Under the pieces are notes generated by a model. That model was not told the DNA's origin and made no database searches. It saw nothing but the letters and a program-made list of their open reading frames with translations. A stretch of 64,000 nt of DNA from an uncultured bacterium (GTDB lineage Bacteria; Verrucomicrobiota; Lentisphaeria; Victivallales; UBA1829): contig CASFTV010000003.1 in assembly GCA_949297765.1 (NCBI GenBank), positions 116,712 through 180,711 on the forward strand, read 5' to 3'. The translations under genes and the position numbers were made by a program. Shown in pieces: positions 55,463 through 63,235 of the stretch (the first letter of the stretch is position 1; each line of letters starts with the position of its first letter).

Positions 55463-56737
55463 TCAGAGTTTTTTCGCGATCACCGAAACGCCGTCCGGAA
55501 TCACGGCTACCCGTGCGTCCGCGCCGACAAGAGCGTACGCCTGCTTCAGGGCCTCGTCGAGAGAAGAGGCGGTCCGCAGATGCATCTTCCGGAGCATCGA
55601 ATGATCGCAATCGGTCGTCACCACAAAGACCGTATGTTCGTTGAGAATCCGGGCGAGAATCTGATATTCCCACTGATCCGGCTCCGTGCGGCTGCGCGGC
55701 ACGGTCGCGGTTTTTTCCAGCAGTTCGCCGGGGGTTGCGGCTTCCGCGAGATGGCGGTAGAACGACTCTCCGCCATGTCCGTCGGAACAGCTTGCCGCGA
55801 GGAGGATGACGCCGCCTTTCCGGCAGACCGCCTCCCCCGCGGTCATTCCCTTCACCGCCTGATAGACATTCTGATCGAGCGGGTATCCGCCGTTGCTTGT
55901 TATCACAATATCGGATTCCGGCACGCGGACCTCGCAGAGAGTCCGCAGGAATTCGCAGCCCGCCGCATGGGCGCGGACGGAATCGCCGGCAAACGCCCGG
56001 ACGATTCTCTTCTCCGGATTGATCACCACGTTCACGATGAAGGCCAGCTTCGCCTGTTCCGCGGCATAGAGCATATCGCGATGGATCGGGTTTCCATCGA
56101 GGTTTCCGGTCCGGGCGAAGGGGCTCTGAATGAATTCCGAGCAGTGGTTGGCAAGGACCGTCTCCCGGGAGGCGATTCCGGGCAGGATGCTTTTGCGTCC
56201 ACCGGAGAATCCCGCGAAGAAATGCGGTTCGATGAACCCCTCCGCCACGAGCAGCTCGGTCTCCACGGCCAGTTTGTTGACGATCAGTTCTCCGCCGGAG
56301 GGGAGTGTCCCGAGACGGGTCAGCATGGATGCGTCGGCGGAGTCGTGCACCACGATCGTCTCCTGTTCGACGATCTTCTCTCCGAATTTGGCAATCAGCT
56401 CCTCCCGGGTTGTTTTCCGGTGGAAGCCGGTCGCAATCAGGATTGTGATCCGGATTCCGGGGGAGCCTTTCCGGAGCCGTTCCAGAATGCACGGCATCAG
56501 AATCCGGCTCGGGACCGGACGGGTATGATCGCTTGCGATGACCACGGCGGAGCGCCTGCCGCGCGCGAGATCTTCGAGACGCGGAGAACCGATCGGATTG
56601 TCCAGTGCGCGTTCGACCTCCGCCCGTTCGTCGGGCGCCGCCTCCGGAAGAGCCGATTCAAACACTCCGACAAGATTGGAATCGGCCACCTCCGCACAAA
56701 GCATACCGCGCCCGTAAGGGACTTTCACCTTCTTCAT
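55463..56737 (-). CDS. larA: Nickel-pincer lactate racemase (LarA)-like
   Basis: The 424-residue protein matches LarA in length and motifs: ASDHTRPVP near 69-77, with a catalytic His, and FAGFSGGRKSILPGI with the Lys (about 182) that in LarA binds the nickel-pincer cofactor. HCSEF supplies a further His. LarA interconverts D- and L-lactate. Heading an operon with a lactate dehydrogenase fits use of both enantiomers, as in Acetobacterium lct. The related family includes other 2-hydroxy-acid racemases. No LarB, LarC or LarE cofactor genes are in the window. AAAGG lies before the ATG, and an LldR-like palindrome lies about 30 bases upstream. Confidence 0.85.
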   Translation of the reverse strand: MKKVKVPYGRGMLCAEVADSNLVGVFESALPEAAPDERAEVERALDNPIGSPRLEDLARGRRSAVVIASDHTRPVPSRILMPCILERLRKGSPGIRITILIATGFHRKTTREELIAKFGEKIVEQETIVVHDSADASMLTRLGTLPSGGELIVNKLAVETELLVAEGFIEPHFFAGFSGGRKSILPGIASRETVLANHCSEFIQSPFARTGNLDGNPIHRDMLYAAEQAKLAFIVNVVINPEKRIVRAFAGDSVRAHAAGCEFLRTLCEVRVPESDIVITSNGGYPLDQNVYQAVKGMTAGEAVCRKGGVILLAASCSDGHGGESFYRHLAEAATPGELLEKTATVPRSRTEPDQWEYQILARILNEHTVFVVTTDCDHSMLRKMHLRTASSLDEALKQAYALVGADARVAVIPDGVSVIAKKL

Positions 56738-56766
56738 AAATCGGGACCTTTGCTGCTTTTGTAAAA

Positions 56767-56781
56767 ATTAGTCATACTAAT
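56767..56781. promoter_or_regulatory. LldR/FadR-type operator upstream of the lactate operon
   Basis: ATTAGT-CAT-ACTAAT is a perfect inverted repeat with a 3-bp centre and contains TNGT-N3-ACNA, the core bound by FadR-subfamily GntR regulators such as LldR. It lies 30 bases before the larA ATG. A possible minus-strand -35 (TTGTAC, 56786-56791) is adjacent. The regulator gene is not in the window. Confidence 0.5.
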
Positions 56782-56874
56782 ACGGGTACAATAGGACCAT
56801 CCCCGGGAAAAAACAAGTTCTTTTCCGGAAAAAACAGAAAAAAGCCTCTTTCTCCGGCGCGGTTTCCGCGGATT

Positions 56875-59064
56875 TCAGGGGTGATTTCCGGAGAGGAAAT
56901 GCTGTTTTCGCATTGTCCGGAAGCGTTGGCGGAATGCGCGGACCGATTCCGGATCCGGCGGGGCTTCGGCGTAGCGGAGCGCTTCGTATTCGCGGATCAG
57001 GGAGCGGACCGCCTCCGGGGCATGTGCGTAGAATGCCGACAGGGTTTCGCCGGGAGCGCGTTGTTTCCGGGTTTTCCGGCAGTAGAAACGTTCAAACTCC
57101 GTATATGCGGAACGGAGAGTCTTCCGGTTCGTATCCCGGATGGCGATCTCCGTTTTCCCTGCTCCGGCGAAAAGACGGCGGATCAGAAGGATCAGCAGAA
57201 ATGCGGCGGGAATGCCGACCAGTGGCTGACGCAGCGCTGCAAAAAGGAAAAAGAAGAGCGCTTTGATTCCGCTCAGGACGGCGTCTGCGAAATAGCCGCG
57301 ACGAAGGGCGGCGAAAAGGAGCTGAAGGAATTCTTTCAGCATCTCGAAAAACGCTTTTGCCGGCGGAGGAGCGGCAAATGAGCGGGCGGAAAGGGAATCG
57401 GCGGAAGGAGGGGTCGCCTCCAGGAGCATCCACCGTTTTTCGTCGGTCAGATAAACCTCGCCCCATGCATGCGCATTGCGGGCGCGCGCCACATAGGAGG
57501 AGGTGAACGGATTGCGTTCTTCGCAGAGGAATCCGGTGACATAGCGGGCGGGCAGTCCCATTGCACGCAGCAGGAGGACCGCCGAGGAAGCGAAGAGTTC
57601 GCAGTGTCCGCTCCGGGCGTCCAGCAGGAATTCCAGAACCGGATCGCGTTTTCCGGAGGGGTGAAAATCGAGGGAGTAGCGGCAGTTCTTCCGGAGATAG
57701 CCGATCACCGCCGCGGCTTTTTCGGAATCGCGGAGATGTTTTCCGTTCAGGATTCGGGAAGCGAGCGCGGTCATCCCGCTCCGGAGTTCGCGCGGGAGGA
57801 CGGTGAGGGCGGCATATTCCGCAGGATTTTCCGGGCGGAACCATCCGGCTTCGGGCTCGTAGCGGGAGACAAAGAACGTGCATCCGCCGTCGCGCCGCCA
57901 TGCGCTGAGGGAAAAGATTCCGCCGCCGGAAATTTCACCGTTGTCGGCGACGGCGTCCAGACGGTAGGTGTTGCCGGGAACGGGGATGACGCCGCGGGTC
58001 TCCAGACCGTCGAAATAGAGTTCGACCCGTTTCAGCGGAGGGGGGACCGGCGTCCGCGGATCGTCGGGAGCGGCGGTCGGAACGCCGGGATAGTCCGGCA
58101 CGAGAAAGGTGTTGTCCGAAAGCAGTGTTGCACGCCGGATGGCGGTCAGGGCGGTTTTATCGCGTTCGGCGATCCATCGACCGTCGTGATAGGCGGTGTA
58201 GACTCCTCCTCGCAGATAGCCGGGCGGCGCATCGGTCCGGGCCCGGAGCAGGACGCGGTCGGGATCCCGGCGCAGGGAGTCCTGCAGTGTCGCCTTCAGA
58301 TCGACCGAGTTGGAAAGCAGCATCATTCCCCGTCTCTGCAGATGGCGCTTCATTCCGGCCCGCAGGAAATACAGCTCCAGATTGCGGAAGGCGCTCACAT
58401 TGGCATAATAAAACTTTCCCAGGGAAAATGCGAGACACGGGATCAGCAGAATGCAGAGCAGGCGCAGAAGGACGCGGGCGGCCGCGACACGACGGGAAGC
58501 GCCCTCCCCGCCGGTGAAACGGCTGGCGGAGTAAAAGAAAAACGGCAGAGCCGCCGCCTGAACGGCTGCCGCGACGGCATAGGTGATTCTGTAGTTCCGG
58601 AGCGGGACATCCAGAAACGGCAGCAGCGTATTGGAGAGATTGGTGGAATTGAAAAGATCCCCGCAGATCAGCGTGGCGCCGAGCGCCGGAGCGGCGGTGA
58701 GCGCCAGACGGAAGGGATCGCGCGGGAAAAGACAGCCCAGCGCGGCGGAATAGAGCAGGAACGGCACAGCCAGACTGGAACGGAGCATCACATCGAACAG
58801 CCCGAAGCGGGTTTCATCCGCGGGAGTGAGCAGATCGGGAATGACCGTCAGGACAAGCGCTGCGGTGAGGCAGTAGATCACCGGGCGGTCCCGGTACGGC
58901 AGATCCTTCTTCCGGAACATGCGGACGACCAGAATCAGAAGTGTCAGCAGAAAGATATGCGGCAGATCCGACTTCATGGAATAGAGAAACGCCGGGGGCA
59001 GGATCAGGAAACCGTTCCGGAGAAAGGTTCGGAATGCGTCGGAAAGAGCGGATGCGATTTTCAC
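56875..59064 (-). CDS. Membrane transglutaminase-like protein (TgpA/DUF3488 type)
   Basis: The 729-residue protein has about six N-terminal membrane segments (to about residue 185), then a periplasmic region. The transglutaminase core has GHCELFASSAVLLLRAMGLPARYVTG with Cys near 487 and NAHAWGEVYL with His near 533. The third residue is in LLEATPP, with Glu where Asp is usual. One more membrane helix follows near 615-640, then a C-terminal cytoplasmic domain. A GTG start overlaps the DUF58 stop, with AAGGA upstream. The moxR-DUF58-transglutaminase trio is a widespread conserved unit, thought to act in envelope maintenance or stress; the substrate is unknown. Confidence 0.85.
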   Translation of the reverse strand: MKIASALSDAFRTFLRNGFLILPPAFLYSMKSDLPHIFLLTLLILVVRMFRKKDLPYRDRPVIYCLTAALVLTVIPDLLTPADETRFGLFDVMLRSSLAVPFLLYSAALGCLFPRDPFRLALTAAPALGATLICGDLFNSTNLSNTLLPFLDVPLRNYRITYAVAAAVQAAALPFFFYSASRFTGGEGASRRVAAARVLLRLLCILLIPCLAFSLGKFYYANVSAFRNLELYFLRAGMKRHLQRRGMMLLSNSVDLKATLQDSLRRDPDRVLLRARTDAPPGYLRGGVYTAYHDGRWIAERDKTALTAIRRATLLSDNTFLVPDYPGVPTAAPDDPRTPVPPPLKRVELYFDGLETRGVIPVPGNTYRLDAVADNGEISGGGIFSLSAWRRDGGCTFFVSRYEPEAGWFRPENPAEYAALTVLPRELRSGMTALASRILNGKHLRDSEKAAAVIGYLRKNCRYSLDFHPSGKRDPVLEFLLDARSGHCELFASSAVLLLRAMGLPARYVTGFLCEERNPFTSSYVARARNAHAWGEVYLTDEKRWMLLEATPPSADSLSARSFAAPPPAKAFFEMLKEFLQLLFAALRRGYFADAVLSGIKALFFFLFAALRQPLVGIPAAFLLILLIRRLFAGAGKTEIAIRDTNRKTLRSAYTEFERFYCRKTRKQRAPGETLSAFYAHAPEAVRSLIREYEALRYAEAPPDPESVRAFRQRFRTMRKQHFLSGNHP

Positions 59065-60416
59065 AGATCACCGGTCCTTCCGTCGAGGACGTCGCGCGGG
59101 CGGAGAGGCTCGGTCCATGCGGGTCCGGGCGAATCCGAGATCAGGAACACCCGGACTGCCGCGCCCGTATCGGCAATCGAGCGATAGAGTTTTTCCGACG
59201 CTTCGTCTGCGGAGAGCAGAATCAGGAACACCGCACCGGTCGATGCGATGAGGGAAACATCCTCGCCGGTGATCTTCCGGAAACGTCCGCGGTCTCTCAC
59301 CGGCTCCAGAGCGGCGAGGAGATCGAAAAAGGAATCCTGAGTCATTCCGCCGCGTCCGGCGCGGAAACGATGGAGTTCCGAACCGGCCGCAAAGATCTCC
59401 ACGGAGAAATTCCGGCGGGAGAGCGCGGCAACCACGGAGGCGGTCAGGGAGACAGCGGCTTCAAAAGCCTCCGATCCATCGTTTTTCCGGAGCGGACGGA
59501 GCCGCAGGAAATCGCGGAGATTCCGGAGGGGATCGCCCGGTTCCGAGAGCGGGGCGTTGTCGAGAATCAGAGCGGCGCGGGAGAGTTTTTCCTCCTGGAA
59601 CTCCTTGACGACGAACTGGGGCCGGCTTGCGCTGGCGGCCCAGTGGATTTTGCGCGGGTCGTCGCCGGTCCGGTATTCCCGGCATCCGAAGAAGTCCATG
59701 CTCTGGCCTTCGGCGGAGACGGTTTTCACGCTTTCGGACCGGGAGGAGGAGCCGTCCGGCAGACGCAGGGAACGGAGCTCCGTCCATGCCGGATGGCAGA
59801 TGATCCGGTCGGTCCCGGGGACGAGACGGGAACATTTCAGGATCTGGAACGGAAACGCGGATTCGACGGTTGCGGCGGGCAGACGGTAGATTCCGCGCCG
59901 GGAGATCCGGAAACATCGGGACAGGCTCCCCTCCCCTTTCGGCGGCAGGGTCAGACGGACCGTTTCCGGATCAACGGAAAGAAGCGGACGGAACAGCATC
60001 GACGCATCTGCGGTCAGATCGAAACACGGAAGGATGGAGCGGTTGACGATCCGGTAATGAATCCGGAACTCCGCGTTGCAGGCGACCCGTTCAGGCACGG
60101 TGCGGACGATCCGCAGGAACGGAAAGAACAGCAGGCCGCCCGCAAGATCCAGCAGCAGGACCGCGGAGAGGACAAAAAACAGAATCACGGCCGGACTCCG
60201 GGTGAGAATCGTCGAATAGAAGGCGACTCCGAGGTAGACGGCGCAGAAAATACGTCCCTGAGGCGTGAGTACGCGATCCATCCAGCCGTAGATCCAGAGG
60301 AACGGTGTGATGCCGGGGACGGACGCGGCGGAGTTTTTCCGTACGGCGAGCCAGGAGGGACCGGCGCGGTAGGCCGCGTCCAGACGCCGGAACATTGCGG
60401 AGAGACGGCGCAGCAT
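59061..60416 (-). CDS. DUF58 membrane protein (MoxR-associated)
   Basis: The 451-residue protein has two membrane helices near 55-105 and a soluble part with YRTGDDPRKIHWAASASRPQFVVKEF near 245-270, the DUF58 signature. A von Willebrand A-like fold follows (LILDNAPL, LTASVVAALSRRNFSVEIF). Such proteins partner MoxR ATPases, possibly as clients or adaptors at the membrane. The ATG lies one base after the moxR stop, so the two are coupled. A longer upstream frame would overlap moxR deeply and is not supported. The protein ends inside the start of the transglutaminase gene. Confidence 0.85.
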   Translation of the reverse strand: MLRRLSAMFRRLDAAYRAGPSWLAVRKNSAASVPGITPFLWIYGWMDRVLTPQGRIFCAVYLGVAFYSTILTRSPAVILFFVLSAVLLLDLAGGLLFFPFLRIVRTVPERVACNAEFRIHYRIVNRSILPCFDLTADASMLFRPLLSVDPETVRLTLPPKGEGSLSRCFRISRRGIYRLPAATVESAFPFQILKCSRLVPGTDRIICHPAWTELRSLRLPDGSSSRSESVKTVSAEGQSMDFFGCREYRTGDDPRKIHWAASASRPQFVVKEFQEEKLSRAALILDNAPLSEPGDPLRNLRDFLRLRPLRKNDGSEAFEAAVSLTASVVAALSRRNFSVEIFAAGSELHRFRAGRGGMTQDSFFDLLAALEPVRDRGRFRKITGEDVSLIASTGAVFLILLSADEASEKLYRSIADTGAAVRVFLISDSPGPAWTEPLRPRDVLDGRTGDL

Positions 60417-60417
60417 G

Positions 60418-61359
60418 TCACACCGGGATGCGGAGTTTCCGGACGATGCCATCCAGCACGGATTCCGGTGCGATTCCCGCATGTTTGCTCTCCAGAGTCA
60501 TGACGATCCGGTGAGCGAGAAGCGGATGGACGAGATTGAGGATGTCATCGGGCTTGATAAAGGAGCGGTTGTCGAGCCACGCGGCCGACTGGGCGCAGCG
60601 GGAGAGGGTCAGCAGAGCACGCGGACTTGCGCCGAGACGGATTTCGGGAGCCTCCCGAGTTGCCCGGATCAGACGGGTCATGTAGTCCGCGAGCGATTCT
60701 TCTATTCCGATTTCGCGCACCTCCTCCTGAATCCGGAGGATTTCGTCGCAGGAGAGGACGGGCCGGAGGGAATTGATCGGATCGGCGGTCCGACGGTCTT
60801 TGAGGATGCGCAGTTCCGCGTTTTCATCGGGGTATCCGAGCGAGAGACGGACGGCAAAGCGGTCGAGCTGCGCTTCGGGAAGCGGATAGGTTCCGTAATA
60901 TTCGATCGGGTTCTGGGTTGCGATCACGAGGAAGGGATGGACAAGCGGAAGCTCCCGCCCCTCCACAGAGACCTGGCGTTCGTTCATGGCCTCCAGCAGA
61001 GCGGACTGGGTTCTCGGCGACGCACGGTTGATCTCGTCGGCGAGCAGGAGATTGGTGAAGACCGGTCCCCGGCGGAAGGAAAAGGAGCCTTCCTTGGGGG
61101 AGTAGATGGACGACCCGAGAATATCGGCGGGAAGAAGATCGGGCGTAAATTGAATGCGGCGGAACTCTGCGGAAATGGAGAGGGCAAGCGCTTTTGCGAG
61201 CGTGGTTTTCCCGGTCCCCGGCACATCCTCCATCAGGATATGTCCGTCGGCAAACAGGGCGGTCAGGAAGAGGTTGAGGATGGATTCTTTTCCGCGGATC
61301 ACGGTATTGAGCTGCCGTTTGAGTTCGGTCACTTTGTCATACAGCTGGGGATCGGGCAT
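60418..61359 (-). CDS. MoxR-family AAA+ ATPase
   Basis: The 313-residue ATPase shows Walker A in EDVPGTGKTTLAKALA near 44-59 and Walker B in LLLADEINRASPRTQSALLEAM near 108-128. Sensor and lid motifs ATQNPIEYYGTYPLPEAQLDRF follow near 150-170. MoxR proteins act as chaperones that help partner complexes assemble, often with DUF58/VWA proteins, as encoded next here. AGGAG eight bases before the ATG supports the start. A promoter lies just upstream, making this the head of a three-gene operon. Confidence 0.93.
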   Translation of the reverse strand: MPDPQLYDKVTELKRQLNTVIRGKESILNLFLTALFADGHILMEDVPGTGKTTLAKALALSISAEFRRIQFTPDLLPADILGSSIYSPKEGSFSFRRGPVFTNLLLADEINRASPRTQSALLEAMNERQVSVEGRELPLVHPFLVIATQNPIEYYGTYPLPEAQLDRFAVRLSLGYPDENAELRILKDRRTADPINSLRPVLSCDEILRIQEEVREIGIEESLADYMTRLIRATREAPEIRLGASPRALLTLSRCAQSAAWLDNRSFIKPDDILNLVHPLLAHRIVMTLESKHAGIAPESVLDGIVRKLRIPV

Positions 61360-61389
61360 ATGCGCACTCCTGTGTCAGTCGTTTTGACA

Positions 61390-61417
61390 AATATAGCCGG
61401 ACTTCCCCGGGAGTCAA
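61390..61417 (-). promoter_or_regulatory. Promoter of the moxR operon
   Basis: On the minus strand TTGACT (61412-61417), 16 bases, TATATT (61390-61395), about 30 bases before the moxR ATG. Confidence 0.6.
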
Positions 61418-61459
61418 ACGGAAAAACACGCTTTTTCTATTGAAGCAGCCGGAAAGCGT

Positions 61460-62014
61460 TCATCCGAAGAACAGGACTTTGACGCCGATTCCGATCAGGA
61501 CGATTCCGCCGAAGACTTCGCTTCCGCGTCCATATCGGCGTCCGCAGCAGCGTCCGGCGAGACACCCGGCGCCGGCGATGAGAAAGGTCACCGCTCCGAT
61601 CAGCGAAACATCGAGCAGGATTCCGGAACGGTTCAGACATGCGTAACCGACGCCGACCAGCAGAGCGTCAATACTGGTGGCGAACGAGAGCCCGATCAGT
61701 CTCCGGAAGGAGAATGCGGCGACGGGCTCCTCGCGCTCAGGGCGTCGGGCTTCATAGATCATTTTTCCGCCGATCATCATCAGGAGGCCGGCGGCGAGAC
61801 ATCGTCCGAAAGTCTGAACGAGGGATCCGAGGAGAGCGCCGCCTCCCCATCCGATCAGCGGCATTCCGGCCTGAAAAGCGCCGAAGGCAAAGGCGGTCAT
61901 CAGGATTTTGGACCAGTTGAAGTTTTTCCGTTCCGCGGCCCCCAGGGCCATGGAAACGGCGAGAGCGTCCATTGCCAGACTGATCCCCAGCAGGATCGGT
62001 TCGATCAGGGACAT
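61460..62014 (-). CDS. mntP: Manganese efflux pump MntP
   Basis: The 184-residue membrane protein has six hydrophobic helices and two MntP signature repeats: LGISLAMDALAVSMALG near the start, and GLSFATSIDALLVGVGYA near the middle, each with the Asp needed for Mn2+ transport in E. coli MntP. It exports excess manganese. The start at MSLIEPILLG is fixed by GGAGG nine bases upstream; in-frame ATGs further upstream fall inside the leader RNA. A yybP-ykoY riboswitch in the leader (62111-62205) links expression to Mn2+, which strongly supports the function. Confidence 0.93.
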   Translation of the reverse strand: MSLIEPILLGISLAMDALAVSMALGAAERKNFNWSKILMTAFAFGAFQAGMPLIGWGGGALLGSLVQTFGRCLAAGLLMMIGGKMIYEARRPEREEPVAAFSFRRLIGLSFATSIDALLVGVGYACLNRSGILLDVSLIGAVTFLIAGAGCLAGRCCGRRYGRGSEVFGGIVLIGIGVKVLFFG

Positions 62015-62110
62015 ACAGTACATCCTCCAGCCGCCGTCTTTTATTTTTGTCGGGATCGGCAGGGTGGAATTGGCGGCAAGACCCTGTACGACCCGCATGG
62101 ACGTGTCATA

Positions 62111-62205
62111 CATGAGTCTCATTTTTAAAAGCAAGCCAGATTGTTTTCGGGGACAACCGGTATGTTGACTTGCTGCGCGGCGAACCGTGAAACTACTCCC
62201 TCATG
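62111..62205 (-). promoter_or_regulatory. yybP-ykoY manganese riboswitch
   Basis: Read on the minus strand, CATGAG (62200-62205) pairs with CTCATG (62111-62116) to close the element. Inside are GGGAGTAG (62193-62200), GTCAACATAC (62160-62169) and GAGA just before the closing strand, the conserved parts of this Mn2+-sensing class. The remaining 96 bases before the mntP ATG contain GCCGCC/GGCGGC and CAGGGT/ACCCTG pairings that could form the switching hairpin near the ribosome-binding site. Confidence 0.85.
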
Positions 62206-62214
62206 GAATGTTTT

Positions 62215-62242
62215 ACTATACTCTGTTTTTTTCTTTTTTCAA
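62215..62242 (-). promoter_or_regulatory. Promoter of mntP
   Basis: On the minus strand TTGAAA (62237-62242), 16 bases, TATAGT (62215-62220), so the transcript starts just ahead of the riboswitch. Confidence 0.7.
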
Positions 62243-62346
62243 TAGAAGTGACTGAGGAAAGGGGAAAATTTTTCTTTGAGGGAATTTGAGATGTCACCGG
62301 ATTTTGGGGGGAGACAAAAAAAAACGAAAAAAAGCCGGATTTGGGA

Positions 62347-62375
62347 TTGCGAAATTGTGGAATGGGTAGTATAGT
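62347..62375 (+). promoter_or_regulatory. Promoter of tRNA-Arg
   Basis: TTGCGA (62347-62352), 17 bases, TATAGT (62370-62375), 12 bases before the mature tRNA 5' end. Confidence 0.6.
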
Positions 62376-62387
62376 ACGGCATTGCGC

Positions 62388-62464
62388 GCACTCGTAGCTC
62401 AGTTGGATAGAGCGATTGCCTCCGGAGCAATAGGTCGTGAGTTCGAACCTCGCCGAGTGCACCA
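62388..62464 (+). tRNA. tRNA-Arg, anticodon CCG
   Basis: The acceptor stem pairs GCACTCG (62388-62394) with CGAGTGC (62454-62460). The D stem is GCTC/GAGC. The anticodon stem ATTGC/GCAAT encloses loop CTCCGGA, giving anticodon CCG. The T arm has GTTCGAAC. The terminal A and CCA are encoded. Composition changes sharply just after it, and tRNA 3' ends are common integration sites. Confidence 0.96.
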
Positions 62465-62480
62465 TTTTGAGAATTCTCCG

Positions 62481-62506
62481 CCGACCGGTCTTCTGGTCGG
62501 TTTTTT
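62481..62506 (+). terminator. Intrinsic terminator of tRNA-Arg
   Basis: CCGACC (62481-62486) pairs with GGTCGG (62495-62500) over an 8-nt loop, followed by TTTTTT at 62501-62506. Confidence 0.85.
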
Positions 62507-62865
62507 CGTTTTAACTCGCGTTTTGCCCGAAAGCGGAGAATCCCCTTTTTTCTCTTATGGAGGTGTGTTTCAGACCATCTGTCGCTAAATTCTCCGGGGG
62601 AGTAAAGGTCTAGGCTTTTTGATTGGAGAGCATTTTTTGATGGAAACACACGTTGGGAAACTGACCTTTGATTGTCAATTTTTCTCTGTCATACATTCCT
62701 TTTGTGATCTTTTATTAAAATAACATGCTGGAAATCAACGAATAAAACAAAAGGTGCTTGCAAAGGACATCTGTTCGAAAAATCAAAAGGTCGGTTACCT
62801 GATTCGCGCAATTCATAACAAAAGTCTTTGTCTCTTCTCCGTTTTGAGCCAGTTTTTTGAAAAAA

Positions 62866-62966
62866 GTTGTACAAAATACGTCAAGATGGGGCTGGCACAT
62901 GCCTCCACAGGAATATTGTTTTTTTCATCAGTTGTACAAAATACGTCAAGATGGGGCTGGCACATG
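62866..62966 (+). repeat. Two identical 36-bp direct repeats separated by 29 bp
   Basis: Positions 62866-62901 and 62931-62966 are identical over 36 bases, begin GTTGTACAAAATACG and end GGGGCTGGCACATG. The 29-base spacer and the flanks are unrelated to the repeat. Sizes fit a minimal CRISPR array (type II, V or VI repeats are often 36 bp with about 30-bp spacers), but only two copies exist and no cas gene is in view. A duplicated regulatory site is the alternative. Confidence 0.7.
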
Positions 62967-62981
62967 AGAAGAAGAGTTATT

Positions 62982-63014
62982 AAAAGAAAAAAGCCAATCT
63001 TTTTGAAATTGGCT
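62982..63014 (-). terminator. Terminator-like hairpin on the minus strand
   Basis: AGCCAAT (62992-62998) pairs with ATTGGCT (63008-63014). On the minus strand this stem is followed by TTTTTTCTTTT (62981-62991). No minus-strand gene is visible to its right, so it might end a small RNA. Confidence 0.4.
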
Positions 63015-63060
63015 CAATTGTGAGGTGGGAATGTCAACTATTACAATTTTTAATTGCGCC

Positions 63061-63097
63061 AAACTGACACATATAACACTATATGTTGTGTCAGTTT
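63061..63097 (+). promoter_or_regulatory. Large palindrome with TGACAC/GTGTCA cores upstream of the cyclase-like gene
   Basis: AAACTGACAC (63061-63070) pairs with GTGTCAGTTT (63088-63097), with five more inner pairs (63071-63075 with 63080-63084). A third TGACAC lies at 63106-63111. The group is 55-105 bases upstream of the -24 element at 63167, like an enhancer for a sigma-54 activator, and shares cores with 1690-1732. Confidence 0.45.
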
Positions 63098-63165
63098 GAC
63101 ATAATTGACACTGTATATAGTTGATAAGAACGGTTTTTAGAACAAGAAGAAATTACCCATACAGA

Positions 63166-63182
63166 TTGGCATATAAATTGCT
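63166..63182 (+). promoter_or_regulatory. Sigma-54 (RpoN) type promoter of the cyclase-like gene
   Basis: TTGGCAT, 5 bases, TTGC, with GG and GC 10 bases apart, as at 1774. The expected start near 63193 leaves a leader of about 43 nt to the ATG at 63236. Confidence 0.6.
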
Positions 63183-63235
63183 TGCTATTGCTATATTGTG
63201 ACATTAAAAACTAAAGTTGTCGGGATGAAGAAAAA

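Larger units (their letters stand above)
62511..63165. other. AT-rich region without a convincing gene
   Basis: About 650 bases beyond the tRNA terminator are markedly richer in A and T than the rest of the window. A short plus-strand open frame (62754-63023) runs through two identical repeats and lacks a ribosome-binding site, so I do not call it a gene. The stretch contains the 36-bp repeat pair, a terminator-like hairpin, a large palindrome, and an 8-bp inverted repeat (62563-62570 with 62644-62651). Confidence 0.6.

Noticed and set aside
56790..56874. A terminator for the transglutaminase operon
   Set aside because: T-runs exist on the minus strand but the available stems are only three to five pairs, so I do not call one.
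62885..62966. TGGCAC inside the 36-bp repeats as further sigma-54 promoters
   Set aside because: The required TTGC about five bases downstream is absent in both copies.
62754..63023. An 89-codon open frame in the island region
   Set aside because: It runs straight through both 36-bp repeats, lacks a ribosome-binding site and resembles no protein.
62511..63165. A tracrRNA-like anti-repeat for the 36-bp repeats
   Set aside because: I found no stretch complementary to the repeat in the visible flanks, so a type II CRISPR locus is not supported here.
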